A DNA stretch of 64,000 nt from Phymatolithon calcareum (lineage: Eukaryota; Rhodophyta; Florideophyceae; Hapalidiales), in assembly GCA_977006965.1 (NCBI GenBank), contig OZ345356.1:2914001-2978000 (forward strand), read 5' to 3'. Position 1 is the first letter of the stretch. The number at the start of each line of letters is the position of its first letter. The position numbers were made by a program, and so were the translations under genes. Positions 33,574-43,549 of this stretch are shown piece by piece. Under the pieces are notes generated by a model. That model ran no database searches, was not told the origin of the DNA, and was given only the letters and a program-made list of their open reading frames with translations.

Positions 33574-34262
33574 CTAAATTCGCCGCATTCTTTTCGGCAG
33601 GTCCTCGCAGAGCTTGAGATTCTCGTCGAGCAGAGACTGCAATCGCAAGATTGTCGCTGCATCATTCTGCGCTTTGTTTTCCATTCCTGATATCAGATCA
33701 TTGTCCTTCTTTTTTTCCTCCTCTATTCTAGCTATGGAGCCCAATAGTTCTTGCTCCCGCTCTTGGAGACGAGAAATATCCCCCTTGTCCTATGCCATCT
33801 GCGATTCAAGTCCAAAAATCTCCGCCTTCACTGTTGCAGCTCTCCTTGTGGCTTCCGTCAGTTCCGCTTTCGCCATCAGCAAGTAGGAAGATATGATTTC
33901 CGCGTGCGTTTCGATCATTTCAAATGGAGATTCATCCATGTTCACAGCATCTGATGGCGCGCTTGTGCCGGCCTGATTGCGTCCATAGCGGAACAACTGG
34001 CGCTCTACGTCCGGGATGCGATTCACGAATTTGGCAGCCTTATAGCCCAAGGCTGGGGATATGCCTAGATCTGGAGGGAGCACTCGCAATGCATCGTCCT
34101 CGACATTGTCGTCTCGGAGAGCCTCAGGTGAGGACACTTCCCTTGCCATGGGCTCTTCGAAACAAGAGTAGATGAAGCCATGCTTCCATGCCTGCTTGAA
34201 CCCGTTCACTCTTACTTTCTGTGTTCCGGGAAACCTGTAAAACGCTTTGATGCGCCTGAGCG
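33574..34262 (-). pseudogene. Coiled-coil protein ORF with one TAG
   Basis: Open from Met at 34209 (or upstream from IKAFYRFPGTQKVRVNGFKQ, possibly after a splice acceptor cttcgctcag near 34263) to 33574, apart from a TAG at 33790-33792. The N-terminal part is globular-looking (HGFIYSCFEEP, LPPDLGISPALGYKAAKF). The C-terminal 130 residues are a coiled coil (AEIISSYLLMAKAELTEATRR, ISRLQEREQELLGSIAR). I do not recognise the family; it could be a gag-like or host protein. Collinearity across the TAG suggests recent inactivation. Confidence 0.5.
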
Positions 34263-34379
34263 AAGATGATTGTGGAGACTAGTTCCTTGGTTTATTGGAA
34301 TGGTGGAACTCTAGCTATTTGTAGGCTAAAGCGCTAATGTGCCTGACGGCTGGGTGGCACAGTGTGTCGCGTGCTTGGT

Positions 34380-34405
34380 TCGCCAGCCAGATATGTGGCT
34401 GGCGA
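34380..34405. repeat. Perfect 10-bp hairpin in a possible SINE-like segment
   Basis: tcgccagcca, six-base loop, tggctggcga. It sits between a gtggcacagtgtgtcgcg segment and an (ATG)n(GAG)n tract at 34473-34500. Possibly part of a tRNA-like retroposon, but no good B box was found. Confidence 0.35.
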
Positions 34406-34472
34406 GTCATGCGATCACCCATGTGCGCTATGCACTCGAGTCTCTCGATATGTGGGTGATGTAGGACTAGCA

Positions 34473-34500
34473 ATGATGATGATGAGGAGGAGGAGAGAGG
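34473..34500. repeat. (ATG)n(AGG)n microsatellite
   Basis: atgatgatgatgaggaggagg. Simple repeat. Confidence 0.85.
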
Positions 34501-34619
34501 AGACACCCAAAAATCCAGCTGCAAAGATTTCCATAATTCGCTGCAAGTATCACATAGAGCTTGCGGAGGAACGCAAAATGTGAATATGACTGTTAGCTGT
34601 TCTGCCTTGCATAAATTGT

Positions 34620-35635
34620 TGCAATTACTTCAAAATGGATTCGAGACCAGAAGAGCGCGAACTGGAGGCTCATTATTTCGACTTAAACGTGAGCGACGGC
34701 CTTGAAGATTTGACATTTCCTTGGGCCGGTCAATTTTGGAGCATCATTGCAGGTGCCTTTCTATCACCTGGACCCCGTTGCATTGGTTGCAGATTTTTAG
34801 TGCTGTTTTCAGCGTCTTAGTTTCGGCGATGCCAAACAACTTTGTTTCTCTGACGACATAACAGACCGCAACGGCCATATAGCAACGGATTTACAATAGC
34901 GTGATTTTGAAATGGCATCAGGCAATACTGTGCACCAGTAGAGACCGAACACCTCCTTACTTAACGAATAATGCTCATCCTGTAACAGTTCTATCAGTCA
35001 CTGTCGTGCTCTTCCGGATAATCTCGTTAACAACGACATATCAGCACCTTAGCAGACATTGTCGTTATCTTGCTAATAATGCCGTTGCCAAGGGCATAAT
35101 AGCACCCTCTCGCAGACTGCTCCTGTTGAGGTACGGCTCCCCATATAAGCCACACAGGAGCTAGCTCTTCGCAAACCCAACCAAACCGTTCCCAGTTCTT
35201 GTACCACGATTGGCGGTGCTGAGCTGACTAAAAATGATAAGAGAATTTTGGCCAAGAACTCAGAATTGTCCGTCGCACGAAAAAGGTTTCTGATTACGGA
35301 GTTTTGACTGCAGCACATTTTTCCCGGACTCACGAGCTGTAATGGTGCTTGCCGAGCCTCTGTCAATGTCAAAGCCATCACGATCGAGTATCCATATGTA
35401 CACTGCTAAATAGTCATCACAATTGTTCGACAGGCAATTCTATTCGTTCCAGGTTGACAAAGGTCAATAAACGCTCTATGCGAAGCTATACTTTTTCTGC
35501 CATTCTCTACTATCCTGCTTATGGCGCACTGCAGTTGTAAAACTCTGATTGACAGAATTGCCTAGCAGTTTTTGCTGCTTTTTGAGCATGTGCATTGATT
35601 GAACTTTGATCGAGAGCAAATTCCAGAGTATTACA
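34620..35635. other. Intergenic, nothing recognised
   Basis: Short unsupported ORFs only (for example 61 codons from 34635). The stretch 34940-35130 repeats ttgtcgtt/cgttaac-like blocks weakly. Confidence 0.35.
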
Positions 35636-35639
35636 ACAT

Positions 35640-37433
35640 TGTGTCTTCAAGAAGTTTACTTCAATCCTCTGTGAGGTCTATTTTGCCGGGCGTTTCTCAC
35701 GAGGACCAGAACACTTAAATCGTTCTGGCCGCAATCTATCAAAATCTCCTTAATTCGATTAGCGCTTCTGGTTGGAGTAGGATTGAGTCTTTTGCATTCA
35801 TATTCGATCTCTATGTCCATCTCTGCGGCTATAGTGTGCGTTGGAGCATCACAAGCTCAATCACGGCACTGATGACACAGTGTGTCGCCAACGTCTCGAT
35901 GTGGGCACTCAGCCCCTTGAAAGCAGTGAAGGTATACAAGGCGTTGATACAACCAAGATTGTAGTATGCCATGCACCTGACTCCATGGACGCCGAGAGTC
36001 CAGACAGCTATCGCAGAAGTGGAGAAGACAATTTTCGCACAAGTATTCGGTCCAATATCGAAAAATCGCTATATCAGACTTCGCCTTCTTTGTCGAATTC
36101 ACAACGCCGAAAACAGGAGACTTCTTCTAGCACTCAGAACGCTGGAACGAGCCAGATCAAAGAAAAGAAGATTCTGGCCGTCCCAATCGAGGAAAGATAT
36201 GTGGATGAATTGCAATGGGTTAGTCGACACATATCGGCAATGCTACAGTACAAGCCATTCGAGACAGCACTGACTTTACTCAAGCAGGGAGTTTCAGCAA
36301 AATCGTTGCGGACTTTGCTCTTCAGGGACGACGGAGACGTCTCGGAGTCCAACAGAAAGAGAAAAATTCCCTACGATCTGCCGGGGTCCACCCCGGCGAC
36401 CATCAAACTCCCGAAAACACGACACCGCCAATTAGCGAAAAAGTGGGCATTCAGTCAGTTCCCCCCAATGAGCACATCACTTCTCACAGACAAGTTTGGT
36501 GTTACTGTACCAATCCTCATGAGCAACCTGGAAGAATACCACGGAAGATATCCGCTGGCCAAAGCGGAGATTAATATCACTGAAAAGTTCTAGACAAGCT
36601 ATTCTTCTTCACTATCGTCTTTTACGACGACATGTAATAGACAAGGCGCCATTTGAGGAAATCTAATCAATGGACCCCAAGCGTTTCCCTCCACCCTTAA
36701 TACGGGAGAGGGTTTTTGCAGCTAGGGCTACGACTTTAACCGGGTTACAAGTACTTTAATAGATGATCGAAGCTACAACGTAGCTACTGAAACGCATCTC
36801 CCTTGCAGTCTTATGAGTGTTACTGAGGGCGTTTAATAAATTCAAAATTCAAAAAAAAGTGTGTCGCCAATGTCCATCATCTCCCCATCTGGGCTCTGCT
36901 GAAAATCGCTCTGAAGCATCGCCAGCGATATATTCTGTCCGCTATATGAAGCTCTCCCGGTAGCTTTCTTGTCTTGTCTATGCGGATTTTTACTGACCAC
37001 CCCTCTTTTCCTCCTTCCAGACTTCGATGATCTTCTCTAGTCATCTCGTCTTTGATACCATCCCATTTTCCACTTATTCTATCACTTTTTTAGGCGCTCT
37101 TCTTCTTTCAATTTCCCAGTATCCCTTCATACGTCCCCTAGATCCTCTTCTCGTCCTTTTTATTCTACTGTAAGTTTCAGATACGTCTTCCGTATTAGTA
37201 GACTCTCGGGTAACCTTTCAGCTTTTTGTGCTCTCCTCATCTTCGCCCTGGCGAGTCGGCCCAGCGCACGCATCTGCTCTCGTCGATTTTTGACATATTT
37301 TCTTAACACGTACTTGTAGAAAAGACCTTCTGTTTCTTCGATTGTTGCTAGTAACCGCTTTCCCATCGGGTTCAAATGGATAGCCTATTTGGGGAGAAAC
37401 AACGACTTGAAAATCCTGAAGCATGTGGGACAT
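35640..37433 (-). mobile_element. L-A LINE copy, 5' truncated, split by an L-B insertion
   Basis: Minus strand from about 37425: RIFKSLF-like start, then LNPMGKRLLATIEETEGLFYKYVLRKY, REQMRALGRLARAKMRRAQKAERL, a charged region to about 36871. After the inserted L-B (35892-36857) it resumes with AVIELVMLQRTL and the last C-terminal part to about 35700. Many stops. A 13-bp direct repeat marks the L-B insertion site. Confidence 0.82.
35892..36857 (+). mobile_element. L-B LINE 3' end with 13-bp target duplication
   Basis: The flanks agtgtgtcgccaa at 35879-35891 and 36858-36870 are identical. Coding: MHLTPWTPRVQTAIAEVEKTIF and RLRLLCRIHNAENRRLL in one frame, then after a frameshift near 36170 the frame ending 36593 with SNRKRKIPYDLPGS, KTRHRQLAKKWAFSQFPP and a stop. 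The 3' UTR has cagtcttatgagtgttactgagggcg, then aataaattcaaaattcaaaaaaaa. This is the clearest L-B 3' end in the window. Confidence 0.9.
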
Positions 37434-37445
37434 ATGTTGGCTTAT

Positions 37446-37732
37446 CCCCACCTGTGGTATAGTGGTAAAACTGCCTCCGCGCACCTGTGCGCATGTTTCG
37501 GTATGATACAGGAAGGAATGTGAGGTCGCCGGTTCGAGTCCTGTCCCAAGCAAGAATTGAATTACGTTGCGCGAAGGGCACAAGGATTTCGCCGTGTAGT
37601 GGTGTGCCGCAGTACTCGCGGGAGGCAGTTACGCGAGTACCCAGAATGGATCCAGCTCATGAACATCTTAGAGGCCCCCTAGATGTGAGGTACCTTAGTG
37701 GAGCTCGAATATCATGCAATAAACAAACAAAC
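37446..37732 (+). mobile_element. tRNA-derived SINE with 12-bp target duplication
   Basis: The head cacctgtggtatagtggtaa matches a Pol III A box (position 37455), close to tRNA-Gly sequence. A perfect B box ggttcgagtcc lies at 37531. The body has no coding potential and the 3' end is aataaacaaacaaac. The 12-bp flanks atgttggcttat at 37434-37445 and 37733-37744 are identical. The A to B distance of about 76 bp is longer than in a plain tRNA, so an intron-containing tRNA gene is an alternative, but the tail and target duplication favour a SINE. It was copied into the 3' tail of a minus-strand L-A LINE. Confidence 0.85.
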
Positions 37733-37744
37733 ATGTTGGCTTAT

Positions 37745-38075
37745 TTTAAATACTCCCAAAACCTCGTTTGAGTAACAAAGCAGCTTCTCGCTGTCTTCCG
37801 TATTTATCTCTCTAGTCTCTTAATACCTCATTAATTCGAATTTCTTCCCTGTGAGGGCTCGAGTAAGTCTTTTGCATTCATATTCTGTCTCTTGATCCAT
37901 CTTCATCGACAATGGTGTGCGTTGGAGCACAGCAAGCTCAACCACGGCACCAGTCTCAAAGTACGTTTCCAGAATTGATTTATCCATAAGTTAGCTTTGT
38001 TTAAAATGACTCTGCGGCATAGGGTCCCTCTCGAGTGGCGAAGGACCAGACGTACTTTTTGGAACCCTGCAATAT
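37745..38075 (-). mobile_element. L-A LINE 3' end, 5' truncated
   Basis: Minus-strand coding VRLVLRHSRGT, VILNKANLWINQFWKRTL, then EYECKRLTRAL in another frame, and a 3' tail ttgggagtatttaaaataagccaacat that continues beyond the SINE at 37433. Its tail abuts the truncated start of the next L-A copy to the left. Confidence 0.75.
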
Positions 38076-38542
38076 TGGGTTGCAGAAGCGTTTTGGAAAA
38101 TCTTACAGTCCCCTCATGTTTATTTGCGAAGTTGCCCCAAGATTCTGCAGATGAGTAGACAACTATTAAATAATTCATCCACCCTCCCATTCCTTATATT
38201 AGGGAAGCGGAAATCCAGGGTCTGACGAGGTCGAACTCTGGATGAACCTCCTCAGATGCGCTGGGCCAGACCCAGCAGCACTACAGGAAGCGATTTCCTC
38301 GAGGGCTCCACCCGCTGGCTGTACATATTTGACACAGCTCTAATGCGTACACTAAAGTTCTGAACGATGAACGAGATGCGAAATAATCAGCTGATCAATT
38401 GATGTGAGAATTTGCGCTGATACTCATCTCTTATCTTTATGTCGATATTTGTGAAGAGCAAGGCATCTGCGTGGGCATTTCACCAACTGCTTAGTGTGCG
38501 TCATCCGTCGGTGATGGGATATCTAAGATCCTAATTTTTTCT

Positions 38543-38567
38543 GCCCGCCCCTCTGGCGGGCGTTTTT
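38543..38567 (+). terminator. GC hairpin followed by T run, terminator-like
   Basis: gcccgcc, five-base loop, ggcgggc, then gttttt. This has the shape of an intrinsic terminator, and T runs also stop Pol III, but in this nuclear context it may simply be part of a retroposon 3' region that ends in ggggcttttaaataaac and a poly(A) at 38660. Confidence 0.3.
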
Positions 38568-38599
38568 GTAAGCTACACAAAGGTAGGTAGCAACTGGGG

Positions 38600-38663
38600 A
38601 AGCCTTGCCCACATCTTCGGAAGTCTGTGGGGCTTTTAAATAAACTTTGCTCAAAAAAAATAA
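38600..38663 (+). mobile_element. L-B-like retroposon 3' tail
   Basis: gtctgtggggcttttaaataaactttgctcaaaaaaaa resembles the L-B tail ctgagggcgtttaataaattc...aaaaaaaa. The upstream extent is unclear, possibly to 38200. Confidence 0.4.
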
Positions 38664-38939
38664 ACAATGTTGATTTTGTTTCACGTGGGTTGATTGAAAA
38701 TGACGGAGAGTCTTTGAAGAGCTCGCTTCCAGCTCCGAGTAAAATTACGCTAGATGGGTGGAGAGTTTCTCTAGATATGCAAGTTGCGGACGGAGATGTC
38801 TTTTTTGATCATAGTGTAAATGAAGGGCGGCGCGACACTGCATAGCAAGCAACGCACACCCTTGTTAGTCACCTAGAACGAGCAAGCAGGACTGGCAGGT
38901 GCTTTCAAAATACGTCTATAAAATTCACGAGAGCAGAAC

Positions 38940-39030
38940 TGTCTGTCTTCACGGGTGCAAGCACCAGGGCTTCTTTCATGGGAGAATTAATGGAGCTTTA
39001 AAATTAAAATCTTCAAATATCCCCAAACGA
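38940..39030 (+). mobile_element. L-A LINE 3' tail fragment
   Basis: tggagctttaaaattaaaatcttcaaatatcccc matches the L-A tail gggagcttttaaaataaatcaacatatatcccc with several changes. Confidence 0.5.
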
Positions 39031-39096
39031 AACTTCTTTCTGCAGAATGCTTTTTCAGATGCATTCAGAAGGACATCTCCAAATATTAATTAAGGC

Positions 39097-39684
39097 TTGG
39101 TTGGCAATGTGATCTCCCCTCCCCCGAAGCACGCATGTGACACAGACGAATGTCAAATGGCGTTCCATCTCCAACCGGAAGATTCCAAAGAAGCCATGGC
39201 AGCTCCGGTCGCGCCCGCCCGCGTCAGCCAACCCACAAATGTGTCGGCAGCACCAATCGCATCTGAACACCAGCAGCTGGCGCTGTCAGCGGAGATGCAG
39301 CGGATGCAAGAGGAGATGAAGCGGATGAACGAGGAGTTGCATTGCAAGGAGGCGGAGCTACAGCGCAAAGAAGTACAGCTCAAATGCATGGAGGTGGAGC
39401 TGCCGGCAGGCCTGCTCGAGAAGCAGAGCGTGAGCTTGGAAAAGAAGTCAAACATCAACTTCAAGAAGCGCAAGCCTCGCGCTGGTAGCGTGACTCGCAC
39501 TCGCAGACATCGCAAGTCCGAGGTGGAACGTCTGCGAGATTCACTCCGATTTGCGAAACGGACTGATGCATTCGGCAATTATGAGGGTGATCTCGGTAGT
39601 GTGGATCGTCAAGAACGCTTGAGTGGTCACATGAGCTCGTCTAGACATCGGGAAACACAGAAAAACATACCCTCATGCGAATAA
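39097..39684 (+). CDS. Hypothetical coiled-coil protein with basic C terminus
   Basis: 195 codons, start at Met 39097. Residues 1-60 are Pro/Ala-rich. Residues 65-120 form an obvious coiled coil (LSAEMQRMQEEMKRMNEEL, CKEAELQRKEVQLK). Residues 125-150 are basic (NINFKKRKPRAG, TRTRRHRKSEVERL), a possible nuclear localisation signal. Not recognised; could be a gag-like or ORF1 protein. No recognisable pol follows. Confidence 0.4.
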   Translation: MVGNVISPPPKHACDTDECQMAFHLQPEDSKEAMAAPVAPARVSQPTNVSAAPIASEHQQLALSAEMQRMQEEMKRMNEELHCKEAELQRKEVQLKCMEVELPAGLLEKQSVSLEKKSNINFKKRKPRAGSVTRTRRHRKSEVERLRDSLRFAKRTDAFGNYEGDLGSVDRQERLSGHMSSSRHRETQKNIPSCE

Positions 39685-40318
39685 CAGACGCAAAAAGTAG
39701 GGAAAGCCTGTCCGCCAGCGCAGCCTTGGGCGACCTCCCGGAAGTGACCGGCGGGCTGATGTAATTCTAAATTGTTGCGGTGCCTGACAAAGAAAACGAG
39801 TGAATTTAGAGGTAGAACGTTGGTACCCTTTGCACTGCACACTGACACCTCGTCTCGGCACGATGGTCTTAAAGTTAGTTCCGCTTGTGTCAACATTAAC
39901 CTGTCCGCTCCACCGGCTCCGACGACCTGGGCCACTCACAGCACTTGATCTGATCGTTGCACTTGTCTCTATATTCTAAATCCTACTGGAGGGTCAATTT
40001 CGTCCTTGTGGCCAATCAATCACGTTTGCCAGTTTTATCGGTCATTGCACTTGATATCCTGCCTTTACTCCGTTCCCTGTTCGATCAAAATCTTGCTCAG
40101 TGCTTCACGTGTTGCAAAATTTACTGCATCTGCTGTGCTGTAACATTTTGCTTATAAAAGAAAACCTCCTCGGCAGGATTTGAGGTATTGTTCTTCAAAC
40201 CAGCACTCGCGCTTAGCTGTCACACGGCACGTTCAGGGTTTGGTCCTACGGAAACACTGTACTGCACATATCAGTAAGACCTCTTCCCTTCGACGTTGCA
40301 CCACCTCAGTATCTCGCC

Positions 40319-40579
40319 ATGGGTAACGACAGCAGCTCCGATGGAAACTTCAACGTTTGTCAAGTAACCCATATTGCGCAGGGTGTCTATATACGCTTTT
40401 CAGTTTGGGTGGACCGTGAAGAGAAAAAATTCTGGGCCTTTCAGCCCCGCCAATTTGCCGGGATGGGAATGCATTCTCTTCGCTTGCTGCTTCTCGTAGC
40501 CTGGTATACTTTCGAAGGTTGCGTTGTGGGTGTACCGGAAGTCGGCGGAAGAGAATTTAGGTGGTTTCTTGCCCCGTGA
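40319..40579 (+). CDS. Hypothetical small ORF, MGND start
   Basis: 86 codons. The start MGNDSSSDG would allow N-myristoylation (Gly2, Ser6). A hydrophobic segment LRLLLLVAWYTF lies in the second half. The start codon context gccATGG is favourable. No family recognised; possibly one exon. Confidence 0.25.
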   Translation: MGNDSSSDGNFNVCQVTHIAQGVYIRFSVWVDREEKKFWAFQPRQFAGMGMHSLRLLLLVAWYTFEGCVVGVPEVGGREFRWFLAP

Positions 40580-41189
40580 CATAAATGAGCAGAATGGAAG
40601 TACTCCTCATCGCAGAATCAGTCACCCGAGGAATGAGGCAGGACTAGCAGACGGAGTTGGGGGTAAGTAGGAAGACGCAGTAAGGGGACGAGGCAAATAT
40701 ACAGGAGGGCAGTTCAAGATGATTGCACGCACCATGCTCTAAACAATGGCAACTCTGGTCTAACAGAATACGGTACAGTACATTTTCTGGAGAAAGGAGA
40801 GCCATTTGACGAAAATTCAAGGAAGGGTTGATCAGGTTCTTGCTGTATGTTGCTTTCACAACACGACTCGGAATTGTGAGATAGATTTACCGAGCATACA
40901 ATTTTTGGTCACGAATGAGTCTTGTATTAACGGAGCAGCAGCCGATTGCCAAACTAGTAAAAGCAAAACAGATTTGACCTATGAGGCACACTTGCAGAGG
41001 CATTCTGCTCTAATACGCCGACGAAGTCTCCGAATATTATGTATGTCAGTAAGCAAGAAAAATGACCGCAACAGAAGCTTGTATGAAGTGGTCTTATTCT
41101 TGCGCTCTGTCCTGACTGTGTCTACAGTTTCCACTATACGATTAGGGGAAACATCGCGTGGGGCGTCCATATTTTGCGGTTTTTTTTGA
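40580..41189. other. Intergenic, nothing recognised
   Basis: Short ORFs on both strands without motifs. Confidence 0.35.
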
Positions 41190-41335
41190 AGCAACTTCAG
41201 AGTTGTTCAGTAGCACTCCTAAGACTGCTACCGTGAGCAGCTTCTCGGAACTTGTTCTTTGTATTATATCTCCAAGTCCCATATACAGGGACTCGTCGTT
41301 TTGTCATGTCTATGACGTACTATGAGTGACGTATG
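41190..41335 (-). mobile_element. L-B LINE 3' UTR fragment
   Basis: Minus strand matches 28460-28590: cagtcttaggagtgct and gacgagtccctgtatatgggactt blocks, ending in an A run (aaaaaaaaccgc) at 41185. No coding part remains. Confidence 0.6.
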
Positions 41336-41630
41336 ACTTAGGATTGTGATGAGACGACAATTCGTGATACGTATGACACCCGTGCCTCGACTACGTGACC
41401 GAACAATCCCACGTCAGTCCCACAGTAATTAGCTGGAAGCCATTCTCGGTGTACAGAGACGCGCATGACGTGCGTAAGAACATTGTTTAGTGGGATAGCG
41501 CAGGACTGTGTGGTCTACGTTTGCTTCGCTCAGGACCGCTTTCTACAGGTGCAAAACTGCCGCGCGGTGGACGAGAGGTAACTCAACAAATATTAGCTGC
41601 TCACGCTGCATATACGTGTGGCGCCATATG

Positions 41631-41766
41631 CAAGGGGTAATTGACAGGGAGAACAAGTGTTCCCGGTCCTTTGTTTATTCAGAGCGTGTCACTATATTCA
41701 AGGGGTAATCGGCAGGAGAACAGGTGTGTCCTGATCCTTGTTCCGAGCGTGCGCTGCTTGATTGAA
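41631..41766. repeat. 68-bp tandem duplication
   Basis: caaggggtaat starts at 41631 and again at 41699. Each unit continues gacaggagaac, ccggtcctt/ctgatcctt and gagcgtg. Confidence 0.7.
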
Positions 41767-42089
41767 GTTTTCAATTGGCATAAACGTCTTGTGCTAACGC
41801 TTTCGCGCTGCGGGACTTCCTTAATCGCGAACACGTAGTTTGCCATATAAAAATGATGAAAAGTTGGCGAGTATTACAAGCGTGGATTCATGTTTTAGAA
41901 CGAGGACATCCTAAACATAGAGCCCCTCATAGAGAGGAATGCTAATTGTCTCCAACACTGGATTCGAGAATAACACTGCCCGGTTATTGAATGGATCTAT
42001 ATTTCATTGAGACAACGACAATGCATGGCTTGTTACAGTTTTGGTACTCCTGGCAAGAGAAAGCAAGAAACGAAGATTTCAAACTTAAT

Positions 42090-42580
42090 GCCCTAACAAC
42101 GTCTTTCCGAGTGAACCTTAATTGTCCACCAAACGGCAAAGCCGTGTCGTCCCCAAGGGCTAACTGCCCCAGGGCGGTCCCGAACACAGGTCCGATTGAC
42201 GGTTCGACACGTGGAAAACACTATACGCCGCTGCCCCACGCCGTCGGCGAGTCATGCTTCAACGCAACCGTCGCCATATTGCATCGTCCGCCTGCCCGCT
42301 GCTCTGCTCTACACCCCTGGCGATGCAGGTCTCAAAATGGTCCTCGCCGAACTGCGTCGTGTGCCTTGCCGCCGCGCTTTGCCGCACTGTTGGAAATCAA
42401 TGACTTGGCTGAGCTCTGTGCCAAATACGCCGTCCAGCTGTGGTTAACCAGTTGTTAGCCCCATGCGACGCTGGCCACTTCTGCACAATGCACCGCCTGG
42501 CTGCCGCGCAGTGCCCCTCAGGAAGTGCATGCCTTGTCGGGGCCTCTGCAAAATACACCGTCCGACCCTCATGGTGGCTG
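42090..42580 (+). other. Cys-rich GC-rich patch, decayed gene of unknown type
   Basis: Readable pieces in two frames: NCPPNGKAVSSPRANCPRAV (41991-42458 frame) and CDAGHFCTMHRLAAAQCPSG (42440-42805 frame). A block recurs about 128 bp apart (LCAKYAVQLW and SAKYTVRPSW). The Cys/Pro/Gly spacing recalls extracellular Cys-rich repeats, but no family can be named. Confidence 0.3.
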
Positions 42581-43267
42581 CTCTCCAAAGTATCGCAATG
42601 GACGCCGACTGCTGCCGCGCTTAGAGTGATTGGTGCCGCCCCTCCGTCGCAGTATTCTTGGCGTTCCCAGAGTCATAAGGACGGACCGCGGCGTGTGTGG
42701 ATAGTGGGTTTAAAACGTTGGAGCAAACCGTCTGCCGCTTACCGGGCTTTACTTTGCTATGCGTGCAGTTCTCATTCTGTGTTCTTGCAATGTTTTTCAA
42801 TGTAAACTATAATTTCTCTGACTTCCCCCTTCGCGCCAGCACTACCTTGTATAACGTTGAAGAAGTTTTGGAAAGAAAAAAATTTTCAGCAGGCATTTGT
42901 TATTATTTTGCGAAAGTCGACGGAGGCGATCTAAGTCGGACATATCAACAAAATGAGAAGGCATTCAGAAAAAGTAAGAGTCTAATTGAACGTATAAGTA
43001 CGATGTTGAGGCCACGAAGACGCGCGGATTTGAATGAGGGTTAGAAGCGCTTCGCAAACTACCTGGCAGTAAACGCGATTATGGGAATAAGGGATATTGC
43101 CAGAACACCGCGTTATAGAACTTTGACTAAACGATTCCAATAGGGGTTTACGACTTATGCGAAAAATTCCAACGTTATGTGTCAATCTGCAGCTCTGTAC
43201 ATGTTCATTGCTCAAGTCTCCGAGAAGTTAATTATCGGTCGAGTGCCACCCGGAAGTATAACTACGG

Positions 43268-43338
43268 AAGGGAATAGGGAGTAGGGAATAATAGTCACGG
43301 CGTGAACGTGGCTACAATTCCCTACTCCCTATTCCCTT
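43268..43338. repeat. Perfect 22-bp inverted repeat, 27-base loop
   Basis: Left arm 43268-43289 (aagggaatagggagtagggaat), right arm 43317-43338, fully complementary. Could be a very short foldback element or a transcribed hairpin. Confidence 0.85.
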
Positions 43339-43549
43339 TTCTATTCTCTAATTTCCTTTGTGCAAATTTATAGTTGCAAGACAATAAGGAGAGGATTTCC
43401 AGAAGAAAAATAAAGATATCAATAGGCGCAAATAACCACATATATATAGTATAGATATATAGGAATAAGCCCTAGTTGCAACACCTGGCCTCGAGGAGTC
43501 CTTTAAGTTTTCTTCTACGCAAAACGGCGCTGCTTAAATGATCATAAAT

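Noticed and set aside
35874-35890. cacagtgtgtcgc shared between 34360 and 35876 as a repeat family
   Set aside because: Only about 13 bp, partly self-complementary; consistent with chance.
37446-37560. An intron-containing tRNA gene
   Set aside because: A and B boxes are good, but the 3' half does not close an acceptor stem with the 5' end, and the A-rich tail plus perfect 12-bp duplications fit a SINE.
38543-38567. Bacterial contamination signalled by the terminator-like hairpin
   Set aside because: Flanked by LINE fragments on both sides; no bacterial gene nearby.
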